From the NCBI GenBank assembly GCA_003504855.1, contig DNZD01000070.1, forward strand, positions 1 to 7,723: 7,723 nt of DNA, read 5' to 3'. Source of the stretch: Cytophagales bacterium. Lineage in GTDB: Bacteria > Bacteroidota > Bacteroidia > Cytophagales > Cyclobacteriaceae. The notes beneath the pieces are model-generated. The model made no database searches. It saw nothing but the letters and a program-made list of their open reading frames with translations, and was not told the origin of the DNA. How positions within the stretch are numbered: the first letter of the stretch is position 1; every line of letters starts with the position of its first letter. This document shows positions 1-5,213 of this stretch, in pieces. The translations under genes and the position numbers were made by a program.

Positions 1-248
1 AATCGCATGCTGTCGGCCCATTGCACAATTTTAATGGAGTCGGAGAGGCGGTCGAAGCGGGAAATATTTTGAATACTATCGGCGACACGACTAAACCTTG
101 AAAGCGACTGTTGTGCCCGCTGGTTGACGGAGTCAGTTCGGTGTGTGATCCTGTTCAGGGAGGTGGAATCCTGACCATATCCATTTGTTATGCAACCACC
201 TGACAACGCAGCAGCAACGAAGGCGATCCTGAATAGGGTAGTTGACAC
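1..248 (-). CDS. Secreted helical protein of unknown function, 3' end outside window
   Basis: This is an open frame of 82 codons running off the left edge, so only the N-terminus is present. It begins at a GTG (248-246). An in-frame TAA lies one codon upstream, and no ATG is available near the N-terminus, so GTG is the most likely start. Residues 5-18 are hydrophobic (LFRIAFVAAALSGG) and are followed by a Cys at 19 and then GYGQDS, which reads as an export signal. Cleavage near GYG-Q or a lipoprotein Cys-19 are both possible, but GGC is a poor lipobox. After it the chain is polar and rich in Ser, Asp, Arg and Gln, with periodic hydrophobics (ITHRTDSVNQ, VADSIQNISRFDRLSDSIK). This predicts amphipathic helix or coiled coil. 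It is transcribed divergently from the Rhs operon at 603. I do not recognise the family. The signal and composition are seen directly; the coiled coil is inference. Confidence 0.72.
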   Translation of the reverse strand, partial: MSTTLFRIAFVAAALSGGCITNGYGQDSTSLNRITHRTDSVNQRAQQSLSRFSRVADSIQNISRFDRLSDSIKIVQWADSMR

Positions 249-251
249 GGT

Positions 252-545
252 TTACAAGGTATAAATTTCTTCTCCGCCGATAGACACTGATTTGGGGAGT
301 TCAAAAATCAATGGGCATCTATTCGAGCGGATAAGTTTCATGAGTTGCGCAACCCGCCGGTTGTGCGACAGCCAATCTGAATATACTACTTTATAAGTAT
401 GCCATACCAAGTACAATTCATGACTTAATGCAGAATGCGGTAGAACAATGCTGATCAGAATATCGGATGTATGGTTTAATTCAAAATTGAAGTTTTTCCT
501 TAGGTAAGTTATTTTCAACTTGCTAACATCGTGTAACCATAACAA
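252..545 (-). CDS. Doubtful 97-residue hypothetical ORF
   Basis: This is an ATG-started frame of 97 codons that ends in a TAA two bases before the GTG of the secreted protein at 248, in the same reading frame. The product is a mix of charged and hydrophobic residues, with no signal peptide, no membrane segment and no motif I recognise. The region is more AT-rich than the genes around it. It could be a real small gene co-transcribed with the leftward gene, or simply open DNA in the divergent promoter region. A lone nonsense mutation splitting one longer gene is less likely, because an export signal starts just after the stop. Its only support is its length, the absence of any overlapping gene and the close packing with the next start. 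Confidence 0.3.
   Translation of the reverse strand: MLWLHDVSKLKITYLRKNFNFELNHTSDILISIVLPHSALSHELYLVWHTYKVVYSDWLSHNRRVAQLMKLIRSNRCPLIFELPKSVSIGGEEIYTL
344..369 (+). other. 11-bp stem with 4-base loop upstream of the Rhs operon
   Basis: Bases 344-354 (GTTGCGCAACC) pair with 359-369 (GGTTGTGCGAC) around the loop CGCC. Two of the eleven pairs are G-U, at 346/367 and 349/364. As RNA this pairs fully only on the plus strand, because the same positions become C-A mismatches in a minus-strand transcript. No T-run follows, so it is not an ordinary intrinsic terminator. The left arm is itself a perfect 10-bp palindrome (GTTGCGCAAC), so a protein-binding operator is an alternative. It lies about 230 bases ahead of the Rhs start. 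Its role is unknown. Confidence 0.4.
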
Positions 546-602
546 TGTATGCGTCTGGTTTTTCTACGAATTGAGGTAGGTCGATTTGATGAATGGAATT
601 AA

Positions 603-3600
603 ATGTACAATGAAATGAGAGTCTCAGTTAATGGTCGTGGGTTGTTGTTGCTGGTATCTGTTTTATTGATCAACGCCAGTGACCTGGTGGGTCAACAGCC
701 CGGATACAATCTCCCCAAAGTGGAAGAAATTGTAAAGATCCCGCCCTCGCCGGAAGCACAGGCATTCACCAAGTTTGGCAACACAGCTGTGAACCTCTAT
801 ACAGGAACCCCCGAAATCAGTATTCCTATTCATACTGCCAAGGGCCGTGAAATCAGCGTGCCAATCACCTTATCATACGACGCTTCAGGTGTGCGGGTGG
901 AGGCAATACCCACGTGGGTGGGGATGGGTTGGAACCTGAGTGTGGGAGGGATGGTCACCCGACAGGTTAATGGCAATCCGGATGACTATACTTCCGCATT
1001 TCCTGCCTACTATCCTTTCTATTCGCCTAACGTGCACAATGATTATCAGTTTGAAAAGGGATTCAACCCCCTGACTGCCACATCACCGCAGGGGCAATTG
1101 AAACGCCACTATGATTTCATGAAGCGAATCGTGAAGGAGGTTGCTTCCGATAAAATTGAAACCCAACCAGACACTTATTCCTTCAATGCCTTGGGTGTCT
1201 CAGGAACGCTGGTCATTAATTATGAAACCAATCCGATTTCAGCCTGGTGCATAGAACATCCTGAAATAAAAGCGGTGCCAACCATTGTAGACACAACCGC
1301 CGTGCCGATTAAATTGATCAAAGGTTGGGCCATCACGGATGGGAACGGCAATGTGTACTACTTCAATAAGTATGAAAAGACTGATTCGTGGGACAATACC
1401 GCGGCCGAGAACTTCAAGAAATACTACTCTTCCTGGATGCTGACCCGGGTAGAATCCAAAAACAAACGCGATGTGATTGATTTTGTGTATGGACCGGGAT
1501 TACGATGGACGCAACCACAATTGGCCGGGCGAAGTGATACCCGGGTAGATTATCCCAATCTGGGAATGGGCAATGATGTGATGAATACTGCCCCGGCGGC
1601 TATCTACCAGATTACGCAGTATGAGTTGAACAGCATCGTCGTGAACGGGTTTACCGAGGTGCAATTGATTCCGTCTCCAACCGGCCGATTGGATCTGATA
1701 GGGAAAAACGCCCTATCAGCCATTCGCATTAATGATCAGACCGGGACTCAAATCAAATATTTTAAATTTATTCAGTCCTATACCGGGGTTCAGCCACAAG
1801 GGAGTACAGAAGACAAATATCTTCGGTTACAACTGGACAAAGTGGAGATTCATGGGACAGGCATATTGACCAATCCCCAGACGTACCAGTTTCAGTATGC
1901 GCCTGGTATACTTCCGCCTCGCGATTCTTTTTCACAGGATTTCTGGGGATTCTACAATGGAAATAACAGCAATACACTCATTCCATATGATTATGATCTG
2001 GATGCCAATAATTTGAATCCGGATGGCTTCACCGGTGCCGATCGGCGCCCCAATCTGTCGGCCGCCGTTACCGGCACATTGTCTTCGATTAAGTATCCGA
2101 CGGGTGGGACAACGGAATTCACCTATGGTTTAAATCAATCAACTCAAACATCATTCAGTTACAAAAATGATGTTTTCAGGGCAGGGGGTGTAGTGACCGG
2201 AAGTCCGCAAGGCAATCCTTTGAATACCCAGAGATGCGAACCAGACAAGGAGGATTTTCGAATGAAGCAAGTTGGATTTACGGTCAGCGGATCGAACCCT
2301 TTCAGAATACTTCTCCAATCAACCGGTACAACAGATGCCAATACTACTATGCACACTCGTTTTGTGGCCATATATCGGGGAAGTAATGCCGATGGATCGG
2401 CCTTTACAGCATCCCTTTGTGACATAGTAACTGGATTAGCTAATCCGCAATTTGACCCTAACCTCATTTTTCCGGTGTATCAACAGAACCTGCCCGTTTC
2501 TTATTCAAATACGGTCACTACAACTTTGTTGCCGGGAAGATATGAAATCGTGATTGTTAATTCTGACCCCAATGCAACAATAGAAGTTGATGTTACAGAG
2601 ACTGTTTCTTACTCCAGCAAGGATGTAGGAGGACTAAGGACTACCCGAATTCTCGATAAAGATGAATTTGGTACGGTGGCCAGCAACCGCTATTTCGTAT
2701 ACGATGACCTCAGCACGGTTCCTGTTGATAGTTTAACCGAATCCGTATTGGCAGGGTTTGCCCGCACCAGCGGATCACTGCATACCACACTGCAGTTTGA
2801 AGAAGCCCAGACCGCTCAGCACGCTGATACCGGCCTGCAACTCGACCTGATTACATCGGGTTATTTTAATCGCTTCGGGTCAAACCGGATTCAGGCCCAA
2901 TACATTATTACATATCCGGTGGTCAGTGAAATCCAATTTGACAATGCGGGGACGGGTGCATTCCTTGGGTTTACCGTTCACGAATTTTATGACCAGATTG
3001 ACAGTCATGTGAGTGGTTTTCAAAAACAGGCAATGCGTAATGGCAAACCTCTGGCAACCCGAACATATAACAGCCTGAAACAACTACTCACCAAAGAACA
3101 GAATTATGTTTCACAACAGGCAAGGCATGAGATCGCCGGGTTCTATTTTATCGCAGACATGCAGTGGGAAAAGGACTTGTATGTTCAGGCTACCGTGGCG
3201 AATCCGGCGCAGGAATTTGTATTCTACAAAGATCCTGTTTATACCAGAAGTACCTCTACAAATTCCTGGACAGGTACCCATTGCGTAGATACAGGTATCG
3301 CATGCTTCCTATTCGATGATACCGGTTACCACTCTGCAGCATGGCTCGTAAATCATACGAACAGCCATCAGGGCATTGATTGCGATGCGGAAAATGCCAT
3401 CATGTTTAATTCTGGTCACCAGGCCATGGTGGCCTTTAATGACCTCCTCCAACAGGGTGTTCAAGGTGTTACAAAACACCATGGAAATACTACCGGACTG
3501 GTCGAAGTGTGCAGGCCAGTATATACGATTATTGCCTGTTACGATCTGGGCGCAAAATACAGTAAGCACCAATACTCCTACATCCAATGGTGGGTAAAGA

Positions 3601-4550
3601 CCGACAGCACAGTTACCACCACCTATAACCCGGCAGGTGTGATGCAGTCCGTCGCGCGCAGCTTCTATGACGACACCACGCACTTCCAGGTTACCCGCAT
3701 GGAGAGCCGCGACAGCAAGGGCGTATTGCACAAGGCCCGTTTATACTATGCCCATGAAATGCTGGCGGCTAACCAGAACAGTTCAGCGATGACTGCCCTG
3801 CTGGCCGCTAATCGAATCGCAGAACCCATCAAAACAGAAGCTACCTACGGAGTTAACCCCGCCGACAACTTCCCTGACTTTGTCCAAGTCACAGCATACA
3901 AGTCTATAACCGCAGGCACACAATCGATGGTAGTGCCTGACTTTGTCCAGATGTCCAGTGGAACCGGCCCCCTCGAAACCCGCATCCGCTATAACCAATA
4001 CGATGCCGTAGGGAATCCGGTGGATGTGAATAAAGAGGGAGATTCACACCTGGCCTACCTATGGGGCTACAGCAAACTTTACCCTATAGCTCAGGTAAAG
4101 AATGCATTGTCATCCGAAATTTTCCATACATCATTTGAGGCCGGAGAAGAGGGTGCCAATTCCACCTTGGGAGATGGCCGCACCGGGATGTACAGCAAAA
4201 CAAACGGGTATTCAAAGACGTTGACCGGACTCACACCGAATAAAGCCTACACCCTTACTTACTGGCAAAAGAGCAGCGGCATCTGGTCGTTGCAAACCGT
4301 AAGTGTTCCGGCGAGTGCTTCGACGTCTTATACCATATCCCTTACAGGTCAGGTCGATGAAATACGATTCTACCCTCAGGGGTCATTCATGACCACCTAC
4401 ACCTACCTCGTCCCGGCCGGTGAAACAAGCGTGACCGACCCGAACAATCAATCCACTTTCTACGAGTATGACAATCTCGGACGTTTGGTGGTGGTGCGTG
4501 ACAACTTCGGCAATATCCTCAAGACGATTGCGTACAACTACAAGCAGTAA
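603..4550 (+). CDS. Secreted Rhs/YD-repeat-like protein without toxin tip (1315 aa)
   Basis: This is a large exported protein of the Bacteroidota Rhs-like type; Rhs/YD proteins form beta-rich shells. The signal peptide has its hydrophobic core at residues 14-23 and probable cleavage near LVG-QQ (30-31). Met5 (position 615) is an equally usable start. Residues 50-120 are the conserved N-terminal block, including FGNTAVNLYTG and WVGMGWNL (105-112). Further family landmarks are IKYPTGGTTEF (about 496), GGLR (676-679), a YD repeat (1130-1143), YLWGYSKLYPIAQVKNA (1152-1168), a beta module (about 1176-1257), DEIRFYPQG (1252) and a last YD repeat, YDNLGRL (1289-1295). The chain stops 20 residues later at NYKQ. 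There is no DPxG Rhs-core motif, no variable C-terminal toxin and no obvious type IX sorting domain. Five Cys cluster at 894-979 in an apparent insertion. It is the first gene of the rightward operon. The family call is firm; the function (adhesin, shell or scaffold) is inference. Confidence 0.95.
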   Translation: MYNEMRVSVNGRGLLLLVSVLLINASDLVGQQPGYNLPKVEEIVKIPPSPEAQAFTKFGNTAVNLYTGTPEISIPIHTAKGREISVPITLSYDASGVRVEAIPTWVGMGWNLSVGGMVTRQVNGNPDDYTSAFPAYYPFYSPNVHNDYQFEKGFNPLTATSPQGQLKRHYDFMKRIVKEVASDKIETQPDTYSFNALGVSGTLVINYETNPISAWCIEHPEIKAVPTIVDTTAVPIKLIKGWAITDGNGNVYYFNKYEKTDSWDNTAAENFKKYYSSWMLTRVESKNKRDVIDFVYGPGLRWTQPQLAGRSDTRVDYPNLGMGNDVMNTAPAAIYQITQYELNSIVVNGFTEVQLIPSPTGRLDLIGKNALSAIRINDQTGTQIKYFKFIQSYTGVQPQGSTEDKYLRLQLDKVEIHGTGILTNPQTYQFQYAPGILPPRDSFSQDFWGFYNGNNSNTLIPYDYDLDANNLNPDGFTGADRRPNLSAAVTGTLSSIKYPTGGTTEFTYGLNQSTQTSFSYKNDVFRAGGVVTGSPQGNPLNTQRCEPDKEDFRMKQVGFTVSGSNPFRILLQSTGTTDANTTMHTRFVAIYRGSNADGSAFTASLCDIVTGLANPQFDPNLIFPVYQQNLPVSYSNTVTTTLLPGRYEIVIVNSDPNATIEVDVTETVSYSSKDVGGLRTTRILDKDEFGTVASNRYFVYDDLSTVPVDSLTESVLAGFARTSGSLHTTLQFEEAQTAQHADTGLQLDLITSGYFNRFGSNRIQAQYIITYPVVSEIQFDNAGTGAFLGFTVHEFYDQIDSHVSGFQKQAMRNGKPLATRTYNSLKQLLTKEQNYVSQQARHEIAGFYFIADMQWEKDLYVQATVANPAQEFVFYKDPVYTRSTSTNSWTGTHCVDTGIACFLFDDTGYHSAAWLVNHTNSHQGIDCDAENAIMFNSGHQAMVAFNDLLQQGVQGVTKHHGNTTGLVEVCRPVYTIIACYDLGAKYSKHQYSYIQWWVKTDSTVTTTYNPAGVMQSVARSFYDDTTHFQVTRMESRDSKGVLHKARLYYAHEMLAANQNSSAMTALLAANRIAEPIKTEATYGVNPADNFPDFVQVTAYKSITAGTQSMVVPDFVQMSSGTGPLETRIRYNQYDAVGNPVDVNKEGDSHLAYLWGYSKLYPIAQVKNALSSEIFHTSFEAGEEGANSTLGDGRTGMYSKTNGYSKTLTGLTPNKAYTLTYWQKSSGIWSLQTVSVPASASTSYTISLTGQVDEIRFYPQGSFMTTYTYLVPAGETSVTDPNNQSTFYEYDNLGRLVVVRDNFGNILKTIAYNYKQ
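4536..4550 (+). repeat. 15-bp direct repeat, copy 1 (Rhs 3' end)
   Basis: AACTACAAGCAGTAA encodes NYKQ and the stop of the 1315-residue Rhs-like protein. It is identical to 4780-4794. Its position at the very end of an Rhs reading frame, and again at the end of the chimeric ORF, marks a likely recombination or duplication endpoint. Confidence 0.9.
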
Positions 4551-4572
4551 TCAAGATATCAACCCTGTATCC

Positions 4573-4779
4573 ATGAAAGCACTCTCTTTATTCATCATTC
4601 TTCTGGTGTCCGTCACCTATGGCCAGGCCCAGGATATCGCATCATCGCATTTGCGTTGGACCGTGAATCAAATGACAGACCTCAATACGGCCAAGGTTCA
4701 ATCCTACAACACAACATTTGTACCCGCACTCATCGCAGTTCGCGATCACCTTGGGAGCTTATTGAAGACCTATTGTTAA
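4573..4779 (+). CDS. 68-aa chimeric remnant: small secreted protein head, Rhs tail
   Basis: This short ORF begins 22 bases after the Rhs stop. Residues 1-20 form a signal peptide (MKALSLFIILLVSVTYGQAQ), and the ATG at 4573 is chosen because it starts exactly at that signal. Residues 27-50 (HLRWTVNQMTDLNTAKVQ, then SYNTTFV) align with residues 26-50 of the 134-residue protein at 4797, sharing LxW and a conserved Asp. Instead of continuing into that protein's beta domain, it switches to AVRDHLGSLLKTYC. This matches the end of the upstream Rhs protein (VVRDNFGNILKTIAYNYKQ). After Cys68 comes TAA and then, in frame, NYKQ and a second TAA. One base change (TAA to TAC or TAT) would restore KTYCYNYKQ, the usual end of these Rhs proteins. 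It is most likely a decayed fusion with a truncated domain. Expression as a short secreted peptide is possible. Confidence 0.68.
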   Translation: MKALSLFIILLVSVTYGQAQDIASSHLRWTVNQMTDLNTAKVQSYNTTFVPALIAVRDHLGSLLKTYC

Positions 4780-4794
4780 AACTACAAGCAGTAA
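4780..4794 (+). repeat. 15-bp direct repeat, copy 2 (orphan Rhs tail)
   Basis: This is an exact copy of 4536-4550, lying in frame just behind the premature TAA of the 68-residue ORF and ending two bases before the start codon of the next gene. Over the 54 bases that end here, I count 35 identical to the Rhs 3' end by eye. The last 15 are perfect and the rest have drifted. This suggests constraint, recent conversion or a crossover edge at the repeat. Confidence 0.9.
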
Positions 4795-4796
4795 CT

Positions 4797-5201
4797 ATGA
4801 AATTCTTGACTATTGTCTTCCTCTATCTGAGTGCGCTTGGTACTCCGCTATTCGGACAAAGCGGCCGTGAAAATTTGACCTGGTCAGCATCAAAAATTGT
4901 TGATGAAAAGAACAACAGGCTGATTGATAACAGCTATGTATTCAATACATCGGTGACACGTGTTACAATGATTCAGAAGAACAACTACACTCTTTCATTT
5001 GATGTTACCGGAGTTGATGGTAGTTGGACGGATGTAGCCACTCCCGGGAAAATAGCATTTGCAATATCAGATGGAGATGATACAGGAACCCTAACCATCC
5101 AAAGATCAACCAAAGAAATTACGATCGTGTTGGATTTCTCTCAAGGAGCCTCTGGTCGTCTCGTTCGAAAATTCATTATTAATTCGGTTCAAAGAAGTTA
5201 A
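4797..5201 (+). CDS. Small secreted beta-rich protein of Rhs locus (134 aa)
   Basis: The ATG at 4797 is chosen because it begins a clear signal peptide, MKFLTIVFLYLSALGTPLFG, with cleavage near residue 20-21 before QSGREN. The open frame extends upstream, but that part overlaps the remnant ORF and has no export signal. The mature part of about 113 residues has LTWSASKIVDEKNNR (27-41), then alternating polar and hydrophobic strands (TRVTMIQ, YTLSFDVTGVDGSW, GKIAFAISD, GTLTIQR, EITIVLDFS, RKFIINSV). It reads as a single beta-sandwich with no Cys and no catalytic motif I can see. The SWTDVATPGKIAF stretch joins two strands. I do not recognise a named family. It lies two bases after the orphan Rhs tail and 12 bases before the next giant gene, so it is almost certainly co-transcribed. 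Its head resembles that of the 68-residue remnant, implying that this type of protein was repeated in the locus. A role as an exported partner of the Rhs shell is inference. It is not a typical cytoplasmic immunity protein, because it is exported. Confidence 0.87.
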   Translation: MKFLTIVFLYLSALGTPLFGQSGRENLTWSASKIVDEKNNRLIDNSYVFNTSVTRVTMIQKNNYTLSFDVTGVDGSWTDVATPGKIAFAISDGDDTGTLTIQRSTKEITIVLDFSQGASGRLVRKFIINSVQRS

Positions 5202-5213
5202 TAAAGCCTCTCC

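Larger units (their letters stand above)
249..602. promoter_or_regulatory. Divergent intergenic region (about 354 bases)
   Basis: This stretch separates the leftward secreted gene from the rightward Rhs operon and must hold the promoter of at least the latter. It contains the doubtful minus-strand ORF at 252-545 and the hairpin at 344-369. The AT-rich part from about 380 to 602 is the best candidate for promoter sequence. I found no exact Bacteroidota -7 box (TAnnTTTG). The nearest is TCGATTTG at 581-588, one mismatch off, without a convincing -33 partner and very close to the start codon. I see no tRNA, attachment site or insertion sequence here. Confidence 0.45.

Noticed and set aside
581..588. 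TCGATTTG as a Bacteroidota -7 promoter box
   Set aside because: It has one mismatch to TAnnTTTG, no clear TTTG about 20 bases upstream, and would leave a leader of only a few bases before the start codon.
3309..3731. A 140-codon minus-strand open frame
   Set aside because: It is antisense to the Rhs-like gene, with no recognisable motif. The plus frame is continuous and matches the family on both sides.
4468..4572. Upstream extension of the 68-residue ORF to an ATG at 4468
   Set aside because: The extension overlaps the end of the Rhs gene in another frame, and a clear signal peptide begins at the ATG at 4573.
4656..4796. Upstream extension of the 134-residue ORF to an ATG at 4656
   Set aside because: The added 47 residues overlap the remnant ORF out of frame, and the signal peptide begins exactly at 4797.
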